Of a DNA stretch of 64,000 nucleotides, positions 19,178 to 27,266 are shown one piece after another (within the stretch, counting starts at the first letter, position 1; each line of letters opens with the position of its first letter). The notes under the pieces are model-generated. The model ran no database searches and was not told where the DNA came from. It saw only the letters and a list, made by a program, of their open reading frames with translations. A program made the position numbers and the translations under genes. Origin of the DNA: CBDDKW01 sp965230425. GTDB taxonomy: Bacteria > Pseudomonadota > Gammaproteobacteria > UBA1113. The stretch is from assembly GCA_965230425.1 (NCBI GenBank), contig CBDDKW010000010.1, positions 62,001 to 126,000 of the forward strand, given 5' to 3'.

Positions 19178-22100
19178 CTACATCCCTGTAGAATGAGTAG
19201 CACGAGTACTTAATTCTACTAACTCAATTTCACACTCTGCGCCCTCTCGGCCTAACAGTGTACGGGCTAATTCTCGCTGGGTACCTTTGAAGGATTGTTG
19301 TTCTAATCCCTCTTCTAGGTAATATTTAAACGCTGTTATCGTTGGTAGTAATAATTCCTGTGGGATATCTTGCAGCTCTGCAAGGGCTTCTAATATATTC
19401 TTTTCCTCTTGAGAGTGATTTGCACCTTCTCGAGCTAACTCAGCACGTGCACGCTCAGCATAGCTTTGAATACAGCGCTGTACCTTGCTAGCTGGATCAG
19501 CATCTTCACACTGTCTAGCAGCCGACTGGTCATGTTCTTCAAAATCATAGATTTCTTCCACTGCTGGGCCGTTTAACTGTAGTTGCACCGACAGCAACAT
19601 ATTTTTAAATTGGTCCGTAGCATCGCTATTAGCTTGGGCTAAATTAAAGAGTCGTAGCATCGACTGTGTTTGCTTAAAAACTCGGTCAAAGGTTGCTAAA
19701 TTAATAGCGCTATTTGGTAGATTAAGTCGAGAAATAAAATCACTATCAATAAGCGTAACATTTTTCAACCAATCAGGAGTAAAATCATAGCCAGGATACA
19801 ACCTACCAAAATTATTTACACCGTAACCGATCCTAACTCCCGCAGCTTGGAACAATAGGCTACTCGTTCTGCCTACTGCATCAACCGTTTTAGCAACAGC
19901 TTCAGGGACTGCAGTACCAGCAACTGTATAAGAATTATTAGTATAGTACTTCGAGTGGAATGTATTGGCTAACTCAGGCCCCATATAACATAATAATTTC
20001 CCAATAAAAGTTTCATCAGCACCACACACTATTGCATAATGTAATATACATACTCCTAATTCATTAGTTCGTTTGGCTAATTGTTTAAATTGCATATCGC
20101 CTAACCATTCATATACACGCTGTAAAATTCGAGAGTCAGGCACAATACACACTAAAAACAATATATTCACGATGACTTCATTTAGTTGTTTGCCATGCGA
20201 TTTCAATCTAATACGATCTCGCCACTTGTTATCTATCCCGCTAGAGACTAATTTTGTGACATGTTCCTGTGACAGTGGTTGAATAACATGTGTCGGCTCT
20301 TGCCCATCTGCAAGCTCTGCAGTGACTTGCATAGCTGCTTCTAGTTGTTTAATCAGCAGGTCAACGCCTGCAATATTCCTGGCGAGGATAGCAGAGTGTA
20401 GTGGTGAGCAACCTGTAAAATTCTCAATTATAGGTGCTGCTGTTTTTGGTTGCACTGCAACCGTAATACTAGGCGCAAAAAGGCTAACGCCGCTAAAACT
20501 CTTAAGTTGCGGAGGCTCAACAGCAACCTGCTTACTCATACGTGCAAATGGCCCTGATTGTGTAAATACCTGTGAAAAAGCTGATAGTGAATAGCAAGAC
20601 TCTCCATTACTCAAGTATACATCATACCAAGCAACAAGACGTCCTAATAAGGCTGAATCGACACCAGCAGCATAATGTAATGGCGTAAGATTATTTGAAT
20701 CAATATAATTCACAACAATAGACATTAAGTCATTATGCTCAATAAAGTCCATTATAAATTCAGCCACAGCTTGCCTATTAAGTGACAAAGCAACCGATAA
20801 TACGTATGCCAAATTAAGTGACTCTGGCATTTGTATTGTTGTTTTTGAATTTTTAATAATCCGTACTGGATACGACGGAGTTTTCCGATTAAATATTTTA
20901 TTAAAGAATAAAACAAATTTATCGTAGTGGTCAGAAGCTTGACAAAGTATTTCATTGATCTTGCCTGTTTGTAACCCAAGTACTAAATGACTCATACTTC
21001 CTGCATAAGCAGCGACTGTACTATACTGATTTCTGAGTAAGCGTAATATAAAATGCTCACCTTGGGCACTAATTTGCTGCATTACTTCATCAATATTTTG
21101 TTCAGTAAGAAATATATCAAGTAATCTTTGTGATCCAGTTTCTGCCAAATAGAACACTGGCATAACATGATTCTTGTCTCGTGCAAGCAATATTGAAACG
21201 TTAATATCTAACGAATGAAGTGCACACACTACAGCATCAACGAAATTTTCTCTTCCTGAACGACTAGCTAAGAATAGGAGTTTACAACTATCATGTAGAC
21301 ATAGTTCAGGTTTAATTAATAATAGCCGTTGAAAATCACAAAACTTTCCATCAGTAATAGCTTGTTCTGCTAATTCAAATGGAGTTAGTTTTTTCGATGC
21401 GTGAGGTTCATCAGATGTAACTGCTTGCATTCTCTGTAAGTAAGCGTTGGGGTTTTTAATGGGTATGCGCTCCGGATTTGCTTGCTGCTCATCATAACCA
21501 TTACTATGATTACCAACAATCCTGGCGTATTGCTGTTGCAAATTGTACAATATTGTTGGGAAATTCAATTGTTTTTCTTTACATTGTTCTAGCCTATCAA
21601 TTAGTTGTTGACCTTGATCAAGCATCCAATTAAATTCTTGGATAGTGTATGTTTTTTCGTTTTCAGCAGGTTCATCATCAGTTACACTCACTTCATCTTT
21701 ACCCTTGCCCTGACCTTTGCCAAGGTTAGTTCTTTCAACATCACTCAACTTAGCACTATCAGTGGTTTCTTCACTATCGCCTGATATTTCGAGTGCACTA
21801 GCGACCTTAGGGTGCTCACTAGTAAAGTGGCTTATCTCTTGATTAATTTTTTCCAGCTCAGCCGGTACTCGTGCTAATTCATTAACTACCGCTTGAATCT
21901 GCTGCTTCAATTCAATATCCTGTTTGCCCATATCCTGTATTTTTTGCTGCAAATTTTTAACAGCACTGTTTTCCATATAGGTACCTAGATCGAGAGTAGG
22001 AATTATCTCTAAAAGTTTATCTGCAGTAGCGGACATAAGAGGACCAATAATCATATCTGCCTGGCGTAAAATCTGTGCTAAGCAGCGTAGCTTCTTTTCT

Positions 22101-24286
22101 TTCGAAAAACCAGGCTTTAAGTCGCCACGCATAGTCCTATATAAGAATTGCTCCGCAACTTGAGCAAGCCGTGCTTCCTCTACTTTTTCATTAAAATCAT
22201 CATATTCATTATAATTATTTACTAATCTTAACAATTGCAAACAGTCATCCCAGGTATTGCGATGCACATTGGTACAATTTGTCAGAATATATTGAGTGAA
22301 TGGATCCTCACATGCATATTCACCGATATAGTGTTCGTCTATCTTGCACATAAATTGCGAAACCACATAGCGCAGTGATGCAGGAGTCATTAATGATAGA
22401 TTTGATACTTTTTTGAAATACACTATCACCTCATTGTTATCGAGCTCAGCATCATTACTTTTAATTTTGGTGACGAAACCATCAGCATCGAGTAATACCC
22501 CTCTAATAAATTGGCATAAATCAATAATTAATTTTTGGTTAAACGTATTTTCATCTTTCTTAAATACAGCTCTCAAGGCAGTAAAGTAATCTGAAATAAA
22601 CATCACACTATGTTTGATCGCGCTGTATGTCTCCATAGGTGAAAAATTATCAATACTTAAGTTTGGATTCTCTTTCAAATGCGTTTCAAAGGATCGTGGA
22701 ATCAAAGTATCACATGGTAGCTTGTGCCATGTATTTTCAACCGCTGATATAACTTCAACCAGTTTGTCCAAGCCGACACAGAAGAATACTTTTTGAATCA
22801 ACTCCGGTTTGAAAAATCGCAAGGCGTAATGTATAAACGGAACATAAGCTTTAGCCTCAGCAAGGGCATCAGGCAATGCGGCCATGACTAAATGCTCATC
22901 TATTGCTGATTTCTCCTGCTCTGACAAATGTTGTCTAAAATAGACATGGACATATTGTAATAAATCCATATCTTTGTCTGGCCCATACTTTTTCGTAGTG
23001 ATTTCTGCTCTAGCTTTGTCTGGAGATAGAAATTTTAATACGGTTGCCAATGTCGCCGCACTTCTGCTCGCAGCTAAACTTAATAATGTGCCATTGTGAG
23101 TATGGCATATGCTAGCCGTCAATTCAGCTTCAACATCTTGAGGATACCAAGCAGCTAAGATACCTTTAATGGCATCAGGATTACCTTCATCAATACAAAA
23201 GCGTAGTAAGCTGTTCTGATTATCTAGTGTAATATCCCGACAGGATGAATCTGCATCACAGCGGGCATATTCTGCTGGCGCGCTAGTAATAAACTTGTTT
23301 ATTCTTTTAGTGAGAGTAGTGTCACTCACTGATGACCCAATTTCACTCTTCCCACCAGCTTGACTCAATACGTGTTTATATCGAGTTGGTACTAACTGTG
23401 CAAAATTAATTTGCTCTCTATATCGTGTAGCAATATGATATGGCATTTGACCAAAGTGATCAATCGCTGTTAAGACGTCTTCTTCAAAATCACGATCTTC
23501 TTCAGCATTCTTCAAACCGCGCACCAAATAGATAAGTTGAGCGATGGTATGTGGCTCAGCATATTGTGCAGCTTTATGTAATAATGTCCTTCCAGAGGAA
23601 TCGGTAAGACACAATAGACTTATTACATTATTCATGTAGATGCCATCGTTCACTACACGGATGTTCTTCTGCTGTTTTTCTGGTTTATGGCTAAATTGAT
23701 CTAACAAAAATACGAAAATACTTGAATCAAATCGTTCCGCCGCATTGAATAGGACAATGCGCTCGTACTTATATTTATCGGGTTTACCATTTGCGGTATA
23801 GCGCGGCTGGTTTTGCTCATTAAGATTTAACACTAAACGTCGAGTCAGCTCAGCATCTTGGAATTCAACAATTGTTTTTACAGTGGCTAAATCATTGTTG
23901 AGGACTGCTAAGTTTAATAATGACTTTTCTGGTTCATCTGCCGAACCATACAAGGCTGGTAATTTATCTTTATCACAATATTGGCATAATAGACGGACAA
24001 CCGTAGCATTTGCATGCATCACCGCTAATTTTAAGCTATGTAGTTCGTTATCATCAGCCTCAGTGATAAGCTCAGTAACGATCGTTGGTTTGGCATGCTT
24101 TAAGATAAGTTCAACGATTGGGGTAATGCCTACACGGCAAGCTAGTTGCAGTGCATTTTGCTCATGACCTTCAGCGTGTATCTTTTGTTCTAGGAGTTCA
24201 GGCTGTGCTATTAAAATTGCTTCTACTACAGCGACTTGCTTATTTATGATTGCTTGACTTAAATCACTAACCGTATATCGACTCAT
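19178..24286 (-). CDS. Giant ankyrin-repeat protein 2 (effector-like)
   Basis: A 1702-residue paralogue of the 13.1-18.4 kb protein, with the same order of parts: ankyrin-like units at about 42-66 (QNALQLACRVG), 78-103, 226-255 (GRTLLHKAAQYAEPHTIAQL), 1197-1222 (LTPLHYAAG) and 1291-1318; the shared landmarks KYGPDKDMDLLQYVHVYF and GYDEQQANPERIPI (about 930); and a coiled coil with Gln/Lys and acidic stretches at about 780-900. The C-terminal 25 residues are Glu-rich (EGAECEIELVE), resembling the E-block of Dot/Icm substrates. No catalytic motif was recognised. Likely arose by tandem duplication followed by strong divergence. Confidence 0.85.
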   Translation of the reverse strand: MSRYTVSDLSQAIINKQVAVVEAILIAQPELLEQKIHAEGHEQNALQLACRVGITPIVELILKHAKPTIVTELITEADDNELHSLKLAVMHANATVVRLLCQYCDKDKLPALYGSADEPEKSLLNLAVLNNDLATVKTIVEFQDAELTRRLVLNLNEQNQPRYTANGKPDKYKYERIVLFNAAERFDSSIFVFLLDQFSHKPEKQQKNIRVVNDGIYMNNVISLLCLTDSSGRTLLHKAAQYAEPHTIAQLIYLVRGLKNAEEDRDFEEDVLTAIDHFGQMPYHIATRYREQINFAQLVPTRYKHVLSQAGGKSEIGSSVSDTTLTKRINKFITSAPAEYARCDADSSCRDITLDNQNSLLRFCIDEGNPDAIKGILAAWYPQDVEAELTASICHTHNGTLLSLAASRSAATLATVLKFLSPDKARAEITTKKYGPDKDMDLLQYVHVYFRQHLSEQEKSAIDEHLVMAALPDALAEAKAYVPFIHYALRFFKPELIQKVFFCVGLDKLVEVISAVENTWHKLPCDTLIPRSFETHLKENPNLSIDNFSPMETYSAIKHSVMFISDYFTALRAVFKKDENTFNQKLIIDLCQFIRGVLLDADGFVTKIKSNDAELDNNEVIVYFKKVSNLSLMTPASLRYVVSQFMCKIDEHYIGEYACEDPFTQYILTNCTNVHRNTWDDCLQLLRLVNNYNEYDDFNEKVEEARLAQVAEQFLYRTMRGDLKPGFSKEKKLRCLAQILRQADMIIGPLMSATADKLLEIIPTLDLGTYMENSAVKNLQQKIQDMGKQDIELKQQIQAVVNELARVPAELEKINQEISHFTSEHPKVASALEISGDSEETTDSAKLSDVERTNLGKGQGKGKDEVSVTDDEPAENEKTYTIQEFNWMLDQGQQLIDRLEQCKEKQLNFPTILYNLQQQYARIVGNHSNGYDEQQANPERIPIKNPNAYLQRMQAVTSDEPHASKKLTPFELAEQAITDGKFCDFQRLLLIKPELCLHDSCKLLFLASRSGRENFVDAVVCALHSLDINVSILLARDKNHVMPVFYLAETGSQRLLDIFLTEQNIDEVMQQISAQGEHFILRLLRNQYSTVAAYAGSMSHLVLGLQTGKINEILCQASDHYDKFVLFFNKIFNRKTPSYPVRIIKNSKTTIQMPESLNLAYVLSVALSLNRQAVAEFIMDFIEHNDLMSIVVNYIDSNNLTPLHYAAGVDSALLGRLVAWYDVYLSNGESCYSLSAFSQVFTQSGPFARMSKQVAVEPPQLKSFSGVSLFAPSITVAVQPKTAAPIIENFTGCSPLHSAILARNIAGVDLLIKQLEAAMQVTAELADGQEPTHVIQPLSQEHVTKLVSSGIDNKWRDRIRLKSHGKQLNEVIVNILFLVCIVPDSRILQRVYEWLGDMQFKQLAKRTNELGVCILHYAIVCGADETFIGKLLCYMGPELANTFHSKYYTNNSYTVAGTAVPEAVAKTVDAVGRTSSLLFQAAGVRIGYGVNNFGRLYPGYDFTPDWLKNVTLIDSDFISRLNLPNSAINLATFDRVFKQTQSMLRLFNLAQANSDATDQFKNMLLSVQLQLNGPAVEEIYDFEEHDQSAARQCEDADPASKVQRCIQSYAERARAELAREGANHSQEEKNILEALAELQDIPQELLLPTITAFKYYLEEGLEQQSFKGTQRELARTLLGREGAECEIELVELSTRATHSTGM

Positions 24287-24321
24287 CTATATTGCCTCAT
24301 TCTATGCTCTCGTGGCAGAGG

Positions 24322-24354
24322 ATAATACAGTATGAATATTAAGAAAACATTAAT
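24322..24354 (-). promoter_or_regulatory. PmrA-like box and -10 of giant gene 2
   Basis: The reverse strand reads ATTAATGTTTTCTTAATATT (24354-24335), 16 of 18 defined positions of the PmrA consensus. TATTAT (24327-24322) follows after 7 bp. This is the best box of the three, and the flanking ~95 bp align with the region upstream of giant gene 1. Confidence 0.8.
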
Positions 24355-24383
24355 TTACAATATCGGGTTGATTATTTTTTGTG

Positions 24384-24710
24384 CTATGTTAGCCTGGCAC
24401 GTGCTTGTTGCTCTGGATTGGCTGTAAAGTCATTAATAGCACCAACATCTGCCTTTAGTACGCGGCGTTTGCGCTTTCTTTCTGCTTTTTTTTGTGCTGA
24501 CTTTAGCTGCAGTTGAAACAATTGGCAATAGTTTCTATGACTACCCAAATAATCCGCCCATGACTCAGTATCACATAAACCTTTTACAAACAGTCGATGC
24601 GCCGGCTTAATGACATAGCCAGCCTGGGCATTTATTGTCTTCCCTGTATCCAGTACAACACCTGCGGCCATGAAAATTTTCATAACTTCAGCAATTTGTG
24701 TTTTATTCAC
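24384..24710 (-). CDS. Small basic hypothetical protein, possibly a remnant
   Basis: The frame opens with GTG (24710), directly after an in-frame TAA, and codes 108 residues; internal ATGs at residues 10 and 14 are alternative starts. The product has a Lys/Arg-rich helix (QKKAERKRKRR) and CDTESWADYLGSHRNYC in the middle. I see no family and no convincing ribosome-binding site. Its 3' end abuts the upstream promoter region of giant gene 2. It could be the C-terminal stub of a larger lost gene; coding status is uncertain. Confidence 0.45.
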   Translation of the reverse strand: MNKTQIAEVMKIFMAAGVVLDTGKTINAQAGYVIKPAHRLFVKGLCDTESWADYLGSHRNYCQLFQLQLKSAQKKAERKRKRRVLKADVGAINDFTANPEQQARARLT

Positions 24711-24798
24711 TTTAAGGGCTTAGCTTATTTGAATACAAGAGGCTGAATCACCATCAATCTCAATCAAGTAAGTCAAAATAAGTCGGTGTAATAAAAAT

Positions 24799-24818
24799 CC
24801 CCGAGGCAAGCCTCGGGG
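24799..24818. terminator. Bidirectional terminator downstream of the Fic gene
   Basis: CCCCGAGGC/GCCTCGGGG with a 2-nt AA loop is flanked by ATTTTTATTA on the reverse strand and TATTTTATTT on the forward strand, so it can terminate in both directions. It is the last of four consecutive hairpins downstream of the fic stop codon. Confidence 0.65.
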
Positions 24819-24846
24819 TATTTTATTTCCTAGTAATATTTCGCCT

Positions 24847-24942
24847 GCGCGAACCAAGTTCGCGCTACGGCGACTTAAGGGGAGTCTACGCTGACTCCCC
24901 TTAAAAATCCCCAAGCATAAAGTGCCCGCAGCAAGCTGCGGG
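24847..24942. repeat. Cluster of three hairpins in the intergenic region 24711-25066
   Basis: Stems: GCGCGAAC/GTTCGCGC (24847-24865), TTAAGGGGAGTC/GACTCCCCTTAA (24875-24904) and CCCGCAGC/GCTGCGGG (24925-24942). Together with the terminator at 24799 they fill most of a 356-bp gap. A 64-codon frame across them is a by-product. The third hairpin and its trailing GAATCAAGT recur at 44.89 kb. Confidence 0.6.
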
Positions 24943-25066
24943 GAATCAAGTTGAATAATAAAAGAGACGCTCTACGGTAAAGGTTTCAAATGCCATAATA
25001 TTCTTCTTATTAGTGTTATTTTTTACTTAGTCACAAAGTATGTGCTTTCATATTCTTCGTCATAAT

Positions 25067-26230
25067 TCACACAGCTTCAAAATCTGCATGCACTTTTGCT
25101 GGCTCTTCCAGAATAGATAAGATTTCGCTAGCACAATAAATTCTATCACGTTTATTGTCACCTACTTGATGAATAATATTTTCATTGACTAGTTTTTTCA
25201 CTCCACGTTCAGCCGTGCTATATGCAACATCTAATTCATGGGCTATTCTTTTTATGGTTAAGTAGGGATTCACAGCAAAATGTTCAACTATGCCCACTGC
25301 TACGTGAGATGCTGTACTTGCTACTTGTCGTGTCCATTTTTCCAATCGCTCATTAATTCTTTCTGCACGAGATAATGCATCTTCAGATTGTACTGCAACA
25401 CCATTTAAAAAGTAAATTAACCAATCATTCCAATCTCCATTGCTACTGACATTAAATAATTTCCTGTAATACTCATCTCTTGTTGCTTCAAAAAAGGCAC
25501 TTAGATAAAGCAGCGGCGCTGGTAACATTTTTTGATTAATTAACAATAATATTATTAATAAGCGTCCAACTCGCCCATTTCCGCCTAAAAAAGGATGGAT
25601 AGTTTCAAACTGATAATGACACAATGCAGTATGTATCAATGATGGCAATTGTCGATTATGTAAAAATTTTTCGAACTCACCTAAACAATCCATAAGATAA
25701 TCTACTGGCGGCGGTACGAACTTTGCTGTATTTAGTGTACATCCAGATACACCAATCCAATTCTGGGTTTTTCTGAACTCACCAGGCGTTGCATGATTAC
25801 CTCTTACTCCTTGCATCAAGTATTCATGAATTTCCTTAATTAGCCTGAGCGAAAGTGGGAGATCATCAAGGCGCTTTAAACCAAAATCCAAAGCAAGAAT
25901 ATAATTTTGTACTTCTTGTAAGTCATCTGAAACTTGCTTAATAGATATCCCAGCATTATGTGCAAGAATTTCACTAATAGTTGCATGAGTACCTTCTATC
26001 CTACTGGATAGCACAGCTTCTCGAGTAATAAAAGGCCGCATTAAAAGGTGCGGATTAGGTAATTTACTACCCTCACGAGCAAGCTTTCCAAGCACATAAT
26101 CAGCACGCGACAGACTCATTACTAATTGATCATTCCAATCAATTGTTGGCGGTAGCGCATTAGGAACGTAAGCGCTATAGCCTTTGGGTAGTTTAACCAC
26201 AGTGCCAGAAGTAGATTGCTGTATATCCAT
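25067..26230 (-). CDS. Fic-domain protein with N-terminal inhibitory motif and C-terminal winged helix
   Basis: A 387-residue Fic-family protein, which usually AMPylates target proteins. Order: Fic_N region; inhibitory helix motif (S/T)xxxE(G/N) at Ser75-Glu79-Gly80 (SSRIEG); Fic core with HPFLGGNGRVGR at 212-223; a C-terminal winged-helix DNA-binding region at about 310-375 (LTIKRIAHELDVAYSTAERGV). The motif position usually holding Asp/Glu (Mg2+ contact) is Gly216. His212, the Asn/Gly loop and both Arg are kept. With the DNA-binding tail it may regulate its own promoter, where TCGATAAT repeats lie. It could be a chromosomal regulator, a toxin or an effector. Confidence 0.9.
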   Translation of the reverse strand: MDIQQSTSGTVVKLPKGYSAYVPNALPPTIDWNDQLVMSLSRADYVLGKLAREGSKLPNPHLLMRPFITREAVLSSRIEGTHATISEILAHNAGISIKQVSDDLQEVQNYILALDFGLKRLDDLPLSLRLIKEIHEYLMQGVRGNHATPGEFRKTQNWIGVSGCTLNTAKFVPPPVDYLMDCLGEFEKFLHNRQLPSLIHTALCHYQFETIHPFLGGNGRVGRLLIILLLINQKMLPAPLLYLSAFFEATRDEYYRKLFNVSSNGDWNDWLIYFLNGVAVQSEDALSRAERINERLEKWTRQVASTASHVAVGIVEHFAVNPYLTIKRIAHELDVAYSTAERGVKKLVNENIIHQVGDNKRDRIYCASEILSILEEPAKVHADFEAV

Positions 26231-26272
26231 TTTTATTACTTTCCTATACTCTATTATGCAGCATAGTCGTTA

Positions 26273-26442
26273 TTATCGAAAAATCAACTTATCGATAATA
26301 GAATCAATTATTAATATTAATAATGAAGATAAAACCTGTAACTATTCTCATAAATTCCAAATACTGATGATAACTTAACATTTTATCATCATTTTTGACA
26401 TTAAATCACTAGCTATCATTGATTTTTTTGATTTTCGATAAT
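26273..26442. promoter_or_regulatory. Candidate operator region of the Fic gene
   Basis: ATTATCGA (26273-26280) and TCGATAAT (26293-26300) form an inverted repeat, and a third TCGATAAT is at 26435-26442. A perfect 18-bp palindrome ATTATTAATATTAATAAT lies between (26308-26325). The region upstream of the Fic gene (26231-26499) otherwise contains no gene. The Fic protein's winged helix is the obvious candidate ligand, by inference. Confidence 0.4.
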
Positions 26443-26499
26443 AACTATTAGAGCTAGTTTGATTAAACACCACATATAGCTCACCCTTCACATCCCAGT

Positions 26500-26660
26500 G
26501 GAGAAGTGTCCGAGTGGTTGAAGGAGCACGCCTGGAAAGTGTGTGTACGTTAATAGCCTATACCTGGGTTCGACAAATCGGCAGGATTGCCGATTTGGAC
26601 GCCGAAGGCGCCCCGAAGGGGCGAGGGCCAGGATGGCCCGAGTCAATCCCTCCTTCTCTC
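26500..26660 (+). pseudogene. tRNA-Ser(GGA) copy disrupted in the T-loop
   Basis: Bases 26500-26555 are identical to the intact tRNA-Ser at 26749 through the acceptor, D and anticodon arms, and the variable arm then degenerates (AGCCTATACCTG). After GGTTCGA at 26567-26573 the gene is interrupted by a 72-bp insert (26574-26645), and resumes with ATCCCTCCTTCTC but without the GCCA end. The insert folds into three hairpins. A normal mature tRNA cannot form. Confidence 0.85.
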
Positions 26661-26748
26661 AAAATCATTCCGATAAACTGCCCTATTCATAACCAAATAC
26701 AATCAGCTTGATTAAACACACCATCTAGTTTAACCTTCACATCCCAGT

Positions 26749-26839
26749 GGAGAAGTGTCCGAGTGGTTGAAGGAGCACGCCTGGAAAGTGTGTGTACGTT
26801 AATAGCGTACCGAGGGTTCGAATCCCTCCTTCTCCGCCA
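26749..26839 (+). tRNA. tRNA-Ser (anticodon GGA), intact
   Basis: Acceptor stem GGAGAAG pairs with CTTCTCC. The D arm GTCCGAGTGGTTGAAGGAG, anticodon loop CTGGAAA (GGA, reads UCC/UCU), a long variable arm typical of tRNA-Ser, the T arm GAGGGTTCGAATCCCTC, discriminator G and encoded CCA are all present. The length is 88 nt plus CCA. A strong terminator follows within 12 bp. The antisense reading frame here is a familiar false protein. Confidence 0.97.
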
Positions 26840-27175
26840 AACACACAGCAAGCTACCTTTTGGTGGCTTTTTTTATGGTTGATAAAAACTAGGATGAGAA
26901 CCCGAGCAGAGGGTTCGACAAATCGGCAGGATTGCCGATTTGGACGCCGCAGGCGCCCCGAAGGGGTGAGGGCCAAGGATGGCCCGAATCCATCCCTCCT
27001 TCTCCGCCAAACACACAGTAAGCTACCTTTTGGTAGCTTTTTTTATGGTTGATAAAAACTAGGATGAGAACCCGAGCAGAGGGTTCGACAAATCGGCAGG
27101 ATTGCCGATTTGGACGCCGCAGGCGCCCCGAAGGGGTGAGGGCCAGGGATGGCCCGAATCCATCCCTCCTTCTCC
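26836..27175 (+). repeat. Two tandem 170-bp units made from tRNA-Ser 3' ends plus an inserted element
   Basis: Units run 26836-27005 and 27006-27175 with only a few mismatches. Each unit holds GCCA, the tRNA terminator, a ~45-bp linker, a T-arm left half AGAGGGTTCGA, the 73-bp three-hairpin insert (26919-26991 and 27089-27161), and ATCCCTCCTTCTCC, the tRNA 3' half. Insert hairpins: AAATCGGCA/TGCCGATTT, a CGCCCC/GGGGTG stem, and GGGCCA/TGGCCC. Neither unit has the 5' part of a tRNA, so they are tRNA 3'-end duplications. Reading frames across 26514-27261 on both strands are artefacts of this DNA. Bases 27176-27266 are a short AT/GC-mixed spacer. Confidence 0.85.
26850..26874 (+). terminator. 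Rho-independent terminator of tRNA-Ser
   Basis: AGCTACC-TTTT-GGTGGCT (one G-T pair) is followed by six T. The second copy in the tandem unit (27020-27044) has the perfect stem AGCTACC/GGTAGCT. Confidence 0.85.
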
Positions 27176-27266
27176 GCCACCCTAGAAGCTTCAGGGCTGC
27201 AGCCACCAAAACGACTTTAGAGCTAGGAGTGCCTGCTGAGCCCTCAACAGCGGGATTTTAACCTTT

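Noticed and set aside
24720..24914. 64-codon frame in the hairpin cluster
   Set aside because: It runs through three inverted repeats and has no ribosome-binding site.
26514..27261. Six open frames on both strands, such as one containing GGEGGIRTLGT
   Set aside because: They are translations of tRNA-Ser, its antisense strand and the inserted palindromic element; this is a well-known false protein.
26749..27266. tRNA-Ser as the target of the nearby PrrC
   Set aside because: Known PrrC cuts tRNA-Lys; proximity alone does not support tRNA-Ser as substrate.
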